Origin: Ambrosia x helenae
Lineage: Eukaryota > Streptophyta > Magnoliopsida > Asterales > Asteraceae
Reading direction: 5' to 3'
DNA length: 64,000 nt
Assembly: GCA_030844895.1 (NCBI GenBank)
Contig: CM061233.1
Span: 48,265,937-48,329,936 of the forward strand
Numbering within the stretch: position 1 is the stretch's first letter; every line of letters begins with the position of its first letter. Position numbers and translations under genes: made by a program. Shown here piece by piece: positions 24,639 through 35,275 of this stretch. Below the pieces are notes generated by a model, which was not told the DNA's origin, ran no database searches, and saw nothing but the letters and a program-made list of their open reading frames with translations.

Positions 24639-25469
24639 CTAAGAAGGGGGTGGGAAGGCAGCAGCAAGAGATATAATAGCCTCCCTAATACGCCTCTCTG
24701 TCTCAATCGCCCTACGCTCTAACATCTTTACTCGTCTACCCATCTCCGATCGCTCTACTACGGCCGCTAGTCTCCCCTGCTCCGCCTCTGCTAAACGATC
24801 CTCGAGCTCCCGAACTCGGCCCTCCAAAACCACCAGCTGGGTGTCGTGAGAGATAATAACGTTGCGCTCGGAGCGGAGGGGTCTCCCCAATGAGCCTCCT
24901 AAGCTCATGGTCTCGAGGTCATCCTCCTCGTCTCGATGCGCAAGATCGCTGGTAAGATTCGGTAGGTAAGGCCGTTTGCAGGCCTGTGAACGTCTCTTGA
25001 GCCTCTTCGATGGCTTACCTACCTCGATGGCTTGGGGTATAGGCTCAGGAATGGCCGGCTGGACGGGCTCAGAAACAGGGATAGTAGGGAAAATCGGGGT
25101 CCTAGCATGTATAGCTATCACTAAGGCCGGTCGAATCCTCTTACGTGGAGTACACTTAGTGACTAAACGTCTCGAAGTGTCTAAGCGAAAATAGGGGTTT
25201 AGGCTGGCCAGTGGAGATGAGACAGAATGGGTGACTGAAGGATGGGGGTTAGAGACAGCTAGGGGTGGAGTGTCATCGTCCGCCTCATCATCGGAAGTAC
25301 GTCTCTGAACAGGAGGTGAGTCAATGTCCATCTCAGACTCGGATATCCATCCATTATGATGGGACTCGAGGGCTGGCTGGGTGAGCGGTAAGCCGTCTCC
25401 CTGGGGATCATCTACTAAATAATCTGACTCTGACTCGGGTGAAGAAACGAGATCGATAGTAATGGCCAT
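24639..25469 (-). CDS. Extra leader ORF of chromovirus D (276 aa), intact, function unknown
   Basis: Between the primer site and gag is an uninterrupted frame. The start is placed at MAITIDLVSS (25469); an upstream Met at 25514 adds 15 residues. The N-terminal half is acidic and Ser/Pro-rich (SSPESESDYLVDD, SDDEADDDTPP). A basic patch (KRLKRRSQACKRP) could serve nuclear localisation. The last 70 residues (LEGRVRELEDRLAEAEQG to RRIREAIISLAAAF) look like a coiled coil. It resembles no gag, pol or envelope domain I know. It is notable that this frame is clean while gag and pol beside it carry at least five stops and two frameshifts. It could be a gag-like accessory protein or a captured sequence. 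Confidence 0.6.
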   Translation of the reverse strand: MAITIDLVSSPESESDYLVDDPQGDGLPLTQPALESHHNGWISESEMDIDSPPVQRRTSDDEADDDTPPLAVSNPHPSVTHSVSSPLASLNPYFRLDTSRRLVTKCTPRKRIRPALVIAIHARTPIFPTIPVSEPVQPAIPEPIPQAIEVGKPSKRLKRRSQACKRPYLPNLTSDLAHRDEEDDLETMSLGGSLGRPLRSERNVIISHDTQLVVLEGRVRELEDRLAEAEQGRLAAVVERSEMGRRVKMLERRAIETERRIREAIISLAAAFPPPS

Positions 25470-25666
25470 GTTTCCTGTCACAACATGCACATATATGTAA
25501 ATAATCATATGCATAAATAAATGAATTATGGTACCCGTATGTCTTCGTGGAGCGGCTTGAGGTTTGAGGGTGCATGGCCAGACTTCGTGGCATTTTGTGA
25601 AAACATTTCGAAAAATATTTTAAGTTATAGTTGACTCCAAAGAATCCTAGTTCGCTATAACCTCGT

Positions 25667-25678
25667 GCTCTGATACCA
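25667..25678 (-). promoter_or_regulatory. Primer binding site of chromovirus D (tRNA-iMet)
   Basis: The plus strand reads GCTCTGATACCA, the 3' end of plant initiator tRNA-Met, three bases from the LTR end at 25682. Confidence 0.9.
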
Positions 25679-25681
25679 ATC

Positions 25682-28600
25682 TGTCACACCCCGCCTAGGC
25701 GGAAACACGGGAATGCAACGATCAAAAAGTTTTCAAGCACAAGGTTCAAGCAATACACATTTATTCAAAATAGTACCACCATAAAGATGGAATTTGTCAT
25801 AATCTTATTGAAAATTAAGCATAGTGTAAGCACATGAACATTATCTTATGGAAATTGAAAACATGACATTTTGAAGCTGACAAAAGCCATCAAAGTGATA
25901 CCACGGTATGCATGCTCGAATCCTTCCCTCAATCCTCTGTGGCCCTCCATTAGTTACCTGAAACACATGCATAAAGGATTTTGTCAACAATAATGTTGGT
26001 GAGTCTATGGGTTTAGAATGTACTGTGAAATGAACGTGTCATCCGTGTTTGACCAATCATGAGCTAGCTAAGCAAATGATCACTGTGAGAACCATGAGTC
26101 CTGTAACCAAACCTCGTGACTGTGGTGCCTCGTGCATTGTACACTAAAGACAATTTATGTATAGTAGAATACTAATACTCTTTTGCATGTGGCCGGTTAG
26201 CGCGACTAACCAAGAGTGGGGGTGTCAACCCAATAGATCTATTAAAGTTTTTCATGGCTAAATGTCAAACTAATGGTTACAGTGAACGATGTACGAGGAT
26301 TAGTGAGCTCATGAACCAAATGTCTCATGTTCCACATGGTAGTCATGCGAGAATGTACACACACTTGAATTTGACACAAGTATTGATGCATGTATTTCCC
26401 CCAAAATGTAAAAATGTAAAATAGGGCCATAGAAAACTCACCTGTTTGAGTCGTGTGTGGTCTAGTAAGCTAGTAGATGATCACCGTCCTGACAAATGTT
26501 ACCCTATGATCATTATAGACATGGTAAGTCATCCGGATGTTGTTTATCATACAAATTGTTCACCCAACACTTGTGGACCATTGTGTTTAGTGTGTTTTGT
26601 TGTATATGATGCTTGTTAATGTTCTAACAAACATATAGTTCCCAATACTTTGTTGTTTCAGAATGAAATGTCCATGGTGGACTATATTGGGCCTCACATC
26701 GGGTAATTGGGCCGTATATTAGCACTAATTCACTATGCGTGGTTGGTTTTTGAGAAAGGTTTGATTAACACATGTTTATTTCCTTCCTTAAAACCATTTG
26801 TAAGATAACACATGTTAAGAATCCTTTCAAGTTCATTATAGAGTTAACACATGTTTTTGGCATATCTAAACTTATGTTAAATGATTATGACCGAATCAAA
26901 TGCACTTAATGGAGCTCGGATTCGATGGTTTTGTGGTTCATTAGTGATTGATACAAGCATTGCTAAGTCTAAGCCATGAGCTTGCATGTGTTCTAGTGAA
27001 TTAGACCGATTAATTACCATCTAAGTGTGACATCATAGTAATGTGATTACATAACAATTCTATTCACACGAGTATGCATTCTCTAGGTGTGTTTTAGGTC
27101 GATCTAAGATCAGTGATTCCTTAAATCCGATAGGTGTGATCGATGTGCTTGGATATCGGGTTCACAAAGGGGTTCATGTATCTAATAGGGGGTTAGGACT
27201 TACCTTGAGTGTTTGTGAGTACTAGTGATCCTTAGACTTGGAGAACTTCCTATGCCAAGCCTTGAGCCAATGGATTGAAGCTTCCAACTCTTGTGTTCTT
27301 GATCACTTTGTCCGTGAGTTTTAGAGTGGGAGAGAGAGAGAGAGATGTGATTTGGTGCAAGAAATGAAGGTGAGGGTGGAGGTCCTTATATAGAGGTTCT
27401 AGTGGGTAGATGACAAAACATTTGTGGCATACTCATGCTTCTCGGCCGAAACAAAGAGTTAGAGAAGTTTCATGGATTCTTGCAAAGTCAATGGATGGAA
27501 AGACTAATCATGAAAGGGGAAAGGTTGACATTGCTAGCTAGTTGGTTAGTTTTTGGCTTATACCCATTTACATGCAAGTTCTATGTCTCCTTGTTGACTC
27601 TAGTCGATCTATACTCATAGGTTGGAGGTTCATTGAGCTATCACTATCTTGTTTCCGTACTTGGGGCTGAATCTTAGTCATGGTAGTGTGGACTTGATGG
27701 TGACTTGTCTTAGAACATTCTTGTAGTAGTTGATAGTTCCAAGGGTCCTAGGTTGTCTTAGTGATAGTGATGTGTGCTTGTTCATGTTAGCCGATCCTAG
27801 GAGTGTGTATTCGGGTAAGGAGAAGTCAAAAGGAAGAGTGGAAGTCTAAGTAGAGGTCCTATTTTGGTATAATAGAGTGTTTTGTCTTTATTAGCAAGCA
27901 TGTGATGGATTTTAGCTACTACCAATCATGTTTAAGCAAGTGTGGCTATTCCTTTGGCTTTGGTTTCTCCTAGGCCGATTTCTTTGTAGTTTTTCTATAT
28001 AGGGTTAGTTGATATCTAAATGTGTGTAAGTGGTAGCTTTATGTGTTAGCTCTTGTTTTTCATGTGGGCCGATTTCTTATAAGTGACTAGTGATAGGTAT
28101 GTTCCTTGAGTAGTGTCCTAGTGTGCTAGTTATTATATGGATGGATAGGGACCTTTGGTCGATTGAGTAGAACAAGAGTGGTTTCTCACGAGTTCTTTAG
28201 ATGTTTACATGAGCATTATGTACAAGCGAGTGTATGTGAGCATGATCCATGGAGTCTTATGACTAAGATAACTCTATTATGATCCTAGACTCAATATTTT
28301 TCATGAATTAATAGTCCTACATATGTTAATAGGGTTGTGAATGCTCATTGTGCCCATCATGTAACCTCTAGTGCCCTGTGATATAGGAATATCATCCGGT
28401 CTAGAATTGGTAATAGTTGATGAAGCCTTGTGTCTCTTGATGGTGACATCAACATGTATTTTGTTTCATATGTGTCATGGGTTTGTTTAATGATATCCCA
28501 TGATGATCTTTGTGTTCACAAACTTGTGTTAGAGGTGCATTATCATGTGTTAGAGGACAACAACCTCTAGTAACGCTTGTTTGATGGCATGTCCAGGTGT

Positions 28601-28766
28601 TGTATGATTAAACAAGTGTACTGTGTTGAGTTTTCTGATTAACTCGTGCTCAACTAGCCTGGGGGGGGGGGGTATAGTGTATGCAAATTGTCTAAGAATG
28701 CACATATATTGACATAATAAATGAAACATGTACGGTCGTTGACCTGTTACGTTGACTGTTGTCACA
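25682..28766 (-). repeat. 5' LTR of chromovirus D (3085 bp)
   Basis: The plus strand starts TGTCACACCCCGCC and ends GTTGTCACA, next to the right target duplication GCGTC. It matches the 3' LTR over its whole length with small differences, including a short GA tract at about 27330-27345 and an expanded G run at 28662-28671. I see no separate gene in it. Confidence 0.95.
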
Positions 28767-31546
28767 GCGTCACTAATGCCTTAAATTTTGAAGAGGTAAT
28801 GCTCACAAAATGTGCGAGCATATAAAGAGGTCGACACATGATTCGGTCAATTACTCAACGACCACGAGATTCAGACTTTAGGGAGATACGCGTGCTAACA
28901 TTAAGACTAGATTGTCTTAGTATGACTCCCGAAAAGTCCGTTAGACGCCCAAAATCCCACATTATCGATGTCGACACAACACAACCAATCAGCAGAACAA
29001 CGACAGCAACGCGGGGTTTGGGGTGGTGTCCCCATCTCGAGGGAACCCAGAGTAAAATATACGACAAGTCATCACATCATCAACTCAATCCAACTGTTGT
29101 AGCAATACATTCACGGCGCATCACGACAGTAGGCAATACGTTCCCTAGCCTGAGAACCATCGCCAAAATTAGTCTTGGCAGGAGCCCAAGGAACGATAAC
29201 GAGTGGTTCAACGAATACCTCAAGGAAAATGGAGTTAACAGCAACGAACACCACAATGACACCGACATGGTCATAGCGGCTTAGCAAGGGTCATAGAGGC
29301 GTCTACGTCAACGATAGTAACCTCAGCATGAGCCTCCATATCCACATCAACATCAATCTCGACAGGAGCCATAGAAACAAAACTCTCAGCAAGATCTACA
29401 CACTTAGCAACGACACAAGATTTAGCTTGAGCCATAGAACAATAACAACAGTAGCAACAACAGGCTCGGCGGGAGCCTTAGACTCGTCGTAGTTATTAGA
29501 TGTGTGGTAAATAGTATCCATAGGACCTAGAAACCAACCAACATCTTTCCCAATATCAAAGATAGTGGTCGCAACGAGAATAGCAACAAGTGGAGGTAGA
29601 AGGATCATGATTTATTGAGACATCACGATAAAATGGAGATGATATAGACTTTAACGAATCAGCGGAGTCATCCTTCTCATTGGAATCCCCTTCCATGTTA
29701 TTTTGGCACAAGCATTGAATGTCGTCTGATTAAGTGCCTTTCCATCATCTAAGTGAGGCTGATGGACTTCCTTACTGATAGGCCACGAAATAAGAGTATC
29801 AAAATACGACAAGAGATTAGACAGGTCACATTGTCCATAAGGAATGGATCTCGCAACCTTAGTTTATAAACTACAATGACGAGGGGACGCAACGTCTCAA
29901 TATCTATGGGGATTGATGGAAAACACTTCGCATCAATTGTCGCCCCAAATAGATAACTAGTCTCGTGGTCGTGACGAGGGTGACGAACATTCAATATTGC
30001 AACGAGAGCAATGGAATTGTCGTCCCATGGGTAAGTTTAATTTAACAGAATAACATGACCACTTCCAGTAGTCCGTCATTTGATTTTCGAGGGGGTTTTC
30101 AATGTCAGCAGAAAGCGTCTTGCGACATTTGACAATTACGGAACACACACTTTATAATTACGGCTCCTGAAGTGTGGTTCCACTCCCCAGGATTTATGAC
30201 GGATTCAGACACAGCACACGCATCGAACATACTCAGGCGTTCACCGAACATCATTGAAAATTAGCAAAATCCTATGACTTGCAGATGTGTGATACGGCTG
30301 GCTGATTTCGCGATCAATCCACAACTACATAGGAACAACCAACGATGTCGATTCAGACGAGGGCTATCGAGCCTTCTAGATAGAGATAATTAAGCCTCTT
30401 AACTTAGCAAAGTCGATTATGTCCTCCAATTGGAGAAGGAACACCCGGTCCTTGAAGACAACTTGGGCATGAGTTAGATCGAGAATGACTTACTCACAGT
30501 AACAACACAGCAGCACACGAGCCACGAGTCTCATAACTGATCCACATAGTGTCCCGTGCTCAAAACGCACTGGTTTTGTAGGGACGCACCCTATGTCTTC
30601 ACTAGGTTCCAGGTTTAAAATTCCACACATCGTACCAAACATTCATCTCTTCGGTGGGCAGTGCATCCTCGTACGTCCACTCCTTTGGAAGAACTTTGTG
30701 GCGGAGGCATTCAACTCCTATATAAGAAGTTACGTCAGATTACTTAGATGAATAGACGTTCAAGCTCTTCCATGTTTGTACCTTAGGGGTAATGTTGAAG
30801 AAAGCCCATTGAGTTAGCTAGGATCAAAATCAAGGGACATCAACGATACTTCCCTTTTAACCCGTTGCCAGTCAAAAACTAAGACTGAATCTAAAGAACA
30901 AGAAAAAACAAGACAAGGAGTGATCACCAACCCCTGCCCTAGTGCCCACCAAGGTTACCGTGCACCACAAGTTATTATTACGTGTGCACCCGTAATGATA
31001 ATCTGCGTTGCCAGGTAATTTCAGTGCCCGCTAATTCCGAGCTTCCTGATCCAAAAACAAAGAATTCATACAACAAAAGACCCAGACTAGCTTCGCCTGA
31101 ACAACATCAACAACACGATAACGTCCATTAGCGTGATAGAGGTTAGTCCTTCCGATCATCCCGTCTGCAGGTAAGCGGGTGAGTTCGTCGTAGGCCACTG
31201 CGTCCTTCTCACTTGTTGATACCGGTAATCGAGGCAAAAGTGCGGACTAAAGTGAAGCGTGACACGACATCCTTACACGCAAACTATCCATACTACTTAT
31301 ATGCATTAACTAGCCCTAGTTAGAAAAGCGGATATCTACACTACATGAACATTCCTATCCTTATTTTCTAACATTTCATATATTGACACACATGGCTAGT
31401 CGGTTGGAATTTCCCCTTGTACAATCCATGTACACTTTTCATTCTTTTCTAAAAATATTTCGTTGTGTTTTAGTTTGAAAACTTTTTTTTCGAGCCGAAA
31501 ACGGTTATAGTCTAGATTTTTCAAAAACACTAGTTCGCTATAACCT
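28767..31546 (-). other. Decayed interior of element B, right part
   Basis: This 2.8 kb continues element B across the D insertion; its first five bases are the GCGTC duplication. By position it should be gag, protease and the start of RT. No frame is longer than 148 codons (28838-29284 on the opposite strand, unrecognised), and I read no zinc knuckle or protease motif with confidence. CpG-derived changes probably erased them. Confidence 0.5.
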
Positions 31547-31560
31547 TGGCTCTGATACCA
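31547..31560 (-). promoter_or_regulatory. Primer binding site of element B (tRNA-iMet)
   Basis: TGGCTCTGATACCA on the plus strand matches 14 bases of the initiator tRNA-Met 3' end, four bases before the LTR border at 31565. Confidence 0.88.
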
Positions 31561-31564
31561 CTTC

Positions 31565-31971
31565 TGTCACACCACGCCAACGGCGGAAAAACGTGGCGCA
31601 ACACTCGAAAGCATATCAAAGTCAAGATTAACACAAACCATAATTAATTAGAAAAGATTATTTTATTAAGATGTCGAAAATAAGTACCTTGATACAACCT
31701 TTTACAAAACAACAAATAACAAGTTTCATACGAGGGATTTTTCCATCTAAGTCCCAACCCAATAGAAAATATTGATGAAACCCCGACAAGTGTCTGACAT
31801 CCCATATTCCATCGCACTAGCCTCATATCTAATCAGCACTTAGTTACCTGAAAGATATGTTTATTCTCTAAAGGCTAAATTATGCAATTAGTTTAGAATT
31901 GCACTTAATTATTATTAATTACATATACTAATTACGTACGGAAATGCATCGATTTTTTGCCGGATGTCACA
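31565..31971 (-). repeat. 5' LTR of element B, internally deleted to 407 bp
   Basis: The first about 290 bp match the start of solo LTR F (41132-41423) and the last about 105 bp match its end (from about 44847 to 44954). The intervening 3.4 kb, present in F and in B's own 3' LTR, is missing. The junction lies near 31860. Both LTRs of an element are identical at insertion, so this is a later deletion. Confidence 0.85.
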
Positions 31972-33330
31972 TTTTTACATGTTTCGGATCTTATTTGGAG
32001 AGTTTAGCGCACGAAAGGAGCCGCCCGTGCTGCAGGGGGCGACTAGCTGCGACTAGCTTAGCTAGTCGCCTGGTACATACCAGTCGCCCCTTCAAGGCTA
32101 GTTGCCTGTTTGATACCTAGTCGTGTGTTTTGATGCCTAGTCGTGTGTATTGCTGCTGTAAGTGTATTTTGGAACCCCGAAACATGGTTTGACACCTAGG
32201 AATATATTGTAAGCCCAATGGCATGTCTAGAAACCTAGTAACACGCGTTATGACCCGTATGTGTTGTATGTGAACTATATGCTAGAGTTGATGGACTGTT
32301 ATGCGTATAAGGTGCGTATTTGCACATGATTGCTTGGTTACTTGTATTTGGCTAACACGGGGGATGTCAGGTCACCAATGGGATGTCGAGTCCTGCCTTG
32401 TGTGGTCAAGTTAACATTCAAACGTGTTTTCAAACATACAATGGTTATGGCGCCTGGACATTCAGGGACTAGTTAACCTACGAGTTATTAGTCCGAATAC
32501 TTATATACATATTATGATAGATCGCCGGTATTAGGGACTATCATAGCATTTTCGGTTTAACTATTCTCAAGAACGCAACCTATGGTGAGTTTCACAGCCC
32601 ACATTTATTGGTTTTACTTTCGAGGGAGAAACATGCTACATACTTTGGATTCGTAAAGATCATGTTATACTATGGTTATATTTTGTTTACGACATGGCAT
32701 TTCATCCTAAGTCCTGGGGAAACCATGAATGTGCGAACTAGCACAATGGGGGAAATGTGGATAGATTTATTGGGTGTGACCTGCCCCACCCGGGTCGACT
32801 GGAGGTCGGACGTGTGCATATTGTCTCAACTCACGTACCGTGGATGACAGTAGCACATTCGAGTAATACATATTGGTATTTGTGTCAAGTAATGGTTTCC
32901 AACTGTAGTAGTAACAATACTTAACATCTAGCTAATGTCTATATAAATAGTAGTAACGGGATTGATCTTTCAAAACTTGTGGAAATGTTTTATAAAAACC
33001 TGTAAACTAACCAGCATTATATGTTGACATTTTTTAGCATGTTTTCTCATGTCTTTAAGGTAGCAGCATATGGATTAGGAGCACAGAGTCGCACGGTGTC
33101 TAGGTCGCATTTGCATTTGTTTAAAACAATATCATACATTTGTAATTTTATTGTTTTGGGATGTAAACTTACTTAAGTTTTCGCTGTAGTGGATTATGTT
33201 ATAAAAATTGCATGGTTTTGGTTTACGTATTTTTACATATAGTTGTAGTTTATTGTGACCGTTGACTTGGATCCTGGTGTGTCACGCGCCTCACGGTAAA
33301 ACCCCGCAGGTGGAATTTGAGGATGTGACA
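31972..33330 (+). repeat. Right-hand part of a gypsy-like LTR (A), interrupted by element B
   Basis: The stretch ends GAGGATGTGACA at 33330. It contains GGTGAGTTTCACAGCCCAC and a GAGAAACATG block like that in solo LTR G (36137-36190), which suggests a plus-oriented gypsy LTR. No primer site follows, so it is a 3' LTR or a solo LTR. Its left part must lie beyond element B, outside the window. CTTGG (33331-33335) is the predicted target duplication. No gene is seen. Confidence 0.6.
32038..32153. repeat. Cluster of GCGACTAG / CTAGTCGC inverted motifs in LTR A
   Basis: GCGACTAGC occurs twice, followed by GCTAGTCGCC, CCAGTCGCCCC, GGCTAGTTGCC and two CCTAGTCGTGTGT copies within about 115 bp. The first three can fold into one hairpin. 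Confidence 0.75.
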
Positions 33331-33335
33331 CTTGG

Positions 33336-34007
33336 TTTGTGGTGAGACTACTTAAACACTATTAAGGTGCCCCAATTCCTTTTTCCTCACTAACTCTCGT
33401 TCACTCGGGTTCCATTTAGGGGGTGAACACTTAAATTATACCCGTTGGCAAGCACGAATCATAGGCTTGTATGGAAATCACAAACTCCACCACTTTCATG
33501 GAGGCAATGTGTGTGAATCAAAAGAACTTTAAAACGGGTTAGTTTAGTCAAGTGGTGATGGATAGGGTTTGAATGGAGTCTACCACCATGACTAACTTCG
33601 GGTTTGTTGTTTTGAGGTTTTGTCAAAATCTTGTAGATCTTCTAAGTTGGCTTTGATGATCTTTCCTTGGACTTCATAGCTCGCCATTAGCCAACTCTCG
33701 TGAACCGTTTTGGCGCATGCCACCTAAAAGCCTCCACTAGGTTGGGTCGATCACTTGGTCTTTAGAAAGTATTACAAAACCTCTCTTTCGAAGTTTTCTC
33801 GATTCCTTTAGTTCAGCAGCATCATTATTACACACTTTTTATGAGTATAAACGGGTTACACTTGATGCTTTGCTTGGTGATTCGTAACACTTGGTATGCT
33901 CTTCTTGATGGCTCTTCTTTTGTCGCCATTTTTCACGATCGAGATCCAAGATCTTTGATGTGCGGCTTATGCTTCTAAATCCCAAAATTTTCGGAGAGCT
34001 TCCTTAA
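33336..34007 (-). other. Non-coding 3' region of element E, left of solo LTR G
   Basis: There is no ORF of note. The sequence is of the pyrimidine-rich type that follows protease in such elements, and it should continue directly at 36848 once solo LTR G is removed. The assignment to E rests on that continuity. Confidence 0.45.
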
Positions 34008-34215
34008 CACCTTGAAACATTACACGTTTTTCTCAAATTTTTAGGATTTATAAAATCCCCACTTTTACCCATGTTATTTTTTTATAAATATAATCATGTC
34101 TAAATTTTTTTTAGCATTATTTCAAAACAATCTCTTATATTTTGAATACTTTAAAGTTGGTATAAGTTCAAGCAAATACAAAATATTTCCAAGAAACAAT
34201 ATATTTTAAACCCTC

Positions 34216-34257
<42 letters not shown>
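34216..34257. repeat. (TA)n microsatellite
   Basis: About 20 TA units within solo LTR G, followed by short AAT repeats. Confidence 0.95.
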
Positions 34258-34260
<3 letters not shown>

Positions 34261-34497
34261 CATTTTTTATGCTAATAATAATAATAATAAGAATAACAAA
34301 TGATAATATCACTATTATACTTGGATGTTAATTTAATAAAAGAAAACACATCCTAAACTCTATTTCCATGGACCATAACCTTTGAGCCCAAACCCTCACC
34401 TCTATACCTCTCCCTCGGCCCACCAAACAGCCCAAGGAAACTGGCCCACTCTTCCCTCTCCTCTCTCTGTACAGCTAAAGAGAAAAAAAAATATAAA

Positions 34498-34572
34498 CCA
34501 CCAGACTCGAACCCGAGTCTGGTGCCGGTTCAAACCCAATAGACACAAACATGAACCACTAGGCCATTTCGT
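34498..34572 (-). promoter_or_regulatory. tRNA-like A-box/B-box pair (possible SINE or pol III remnant)
   Basis: On the minus strand TGGCCTAGTGG fits the A-box consensus, and about 42 bases later GGTTCGAGTCT differs from the B-box consensus in one base. The B-box lies in an 8-bp stem, CCAGACTC/GAGTCTGG. No full tRNA fold is seen. It may be a SINE fragment within LTR G. Confidence 0.35.
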
Positions 34573-35204
34573 TTCTTGTGATAATATCCCAAACCAGTTA
34601 AATATATCACTTTCCTAAGTTAAACCAGTTGACTATTTAAAAGGCAACTGCGATCAATCTTGCCCAAATTGAGCCATCATTCCGCGTTAAAATTCAAATC
34701 AATCTTGGGATATGATTGACCGACCTTAATGCACTTTCCATATCAGCTATTACGCGTTAATAACCGTTAATCACAGATCAATTAAGCCTTTGTCACTCAT
34801 TTTTTTTTAGTTTATAAACCCATATTTCAAATGCACAGAATCTGTACAAAATAACTCGATTCAAGCCACATACAGACCTTTAAGGAGCCGATTTAGAGAA
34901 CCCATCATACCTGTCTTCTTCACAAACTTGCGATATATCGAATTATAAATTTTTTGTTCGATATCAAATTAATCCGATTCCACCTTGTTCAAGTGAGGTA
35001 CGTTTAAATCAAACAATGATATAAGGCCGATTCTTGATGTGTTTTAAAAACCCTATGGTTTCGTTTTCTGATATGTAGTAATCGTGGTCTTATTAGATCG
35101 ATTGGTGAGTTAGGGTTTATGATTAATAATTGGGGAAGATTGATGCTTGCTTTCTATGTTAATATCTTTCGAAACGGAAATAAAACATATCAGATGTCCA
35201 GACC

Positions 35205-35275
35205 AGATGGTTGGGAAGTCTGTTCTAAACCTTTGAACCGCCCAAAGAGAATGGTTCGAGTCCCATATGGCTCAA
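35205..35275 (+). promoter_or_regulatory. Second tRNA-like box pair, opposite orientation
   Basis: GGTTCGAGTCC near 35252 is a perfect B-box. TGGTTGGGAAG about 44 bases upstream is an A-box with one mismatch. It lies in a 62-codon frame that is probably fortuitous. Confidence 0.35.

Larger units (their letters stand above)
16745..28766 (-). mobile_element. Complete Ty3/gypsy chromovirus D, 12,022 bp, with target duplication GCGTC
   Basis: Both LTRs are present in full: 16745-19889 and 25682-28766. They flank a tRNA-iMet primer site, an extra leader ORF, gag, protease-RT-RNase H-integrase-chromodomain and a polypurine tract, all on the minus strand. The five bases GCGTC at 16740-16744 and 28767-28771 are a perfect target duplication, so both borders are exact. 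The LTRs of more than 3 kb, the chromodomain and the iMet primer point to a Tekay/Del-like chromovirus. gag and pol contain several stops and at least two frameshifts, so this copy is not autonomous. Confidence 0.95.
10057..31971 (-). mobile_element. Old Ty3/gypsy element B, host of elements C and D
   Basis: The element reads leftward. Its 5' LTR (31565-31971) is preceded internally by a tRNA-iMet primer site (31547-31560). The interior runs leftward to 28767, is interrupted by chromovirus D, and resumes from 16744 to 14082. A polypurine tract and the 3' LTR (10057-14081) follow. The 3' LTR is split by element C, and about 600 bp of it must lie left of the window. The coding region has nearly decayed, but the chromodomain-end remnant at 14084-14252 shows it was a gypsy element of the same broad type as D. 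Confidence 0.8.

Noticed and set aside
28838..29284. 148-codon plus-strand frame in element B
   Set aside because: It lies antisense in a decayed gypsy interior, shows no domain and no splice or promoter context. Probably chance.
33331..33335. Target duplication CTTGG for LTR A
   Set aside because: No matching CTTGG followed by TG was found in the window; the left end of A appears to lie outside, so the duplication remains a prediction.
34498..35275. tRNA genes
   Set aside because: A-box and B-box motifs are present but no complete cloverleaf or anticodon arm can be drawn.
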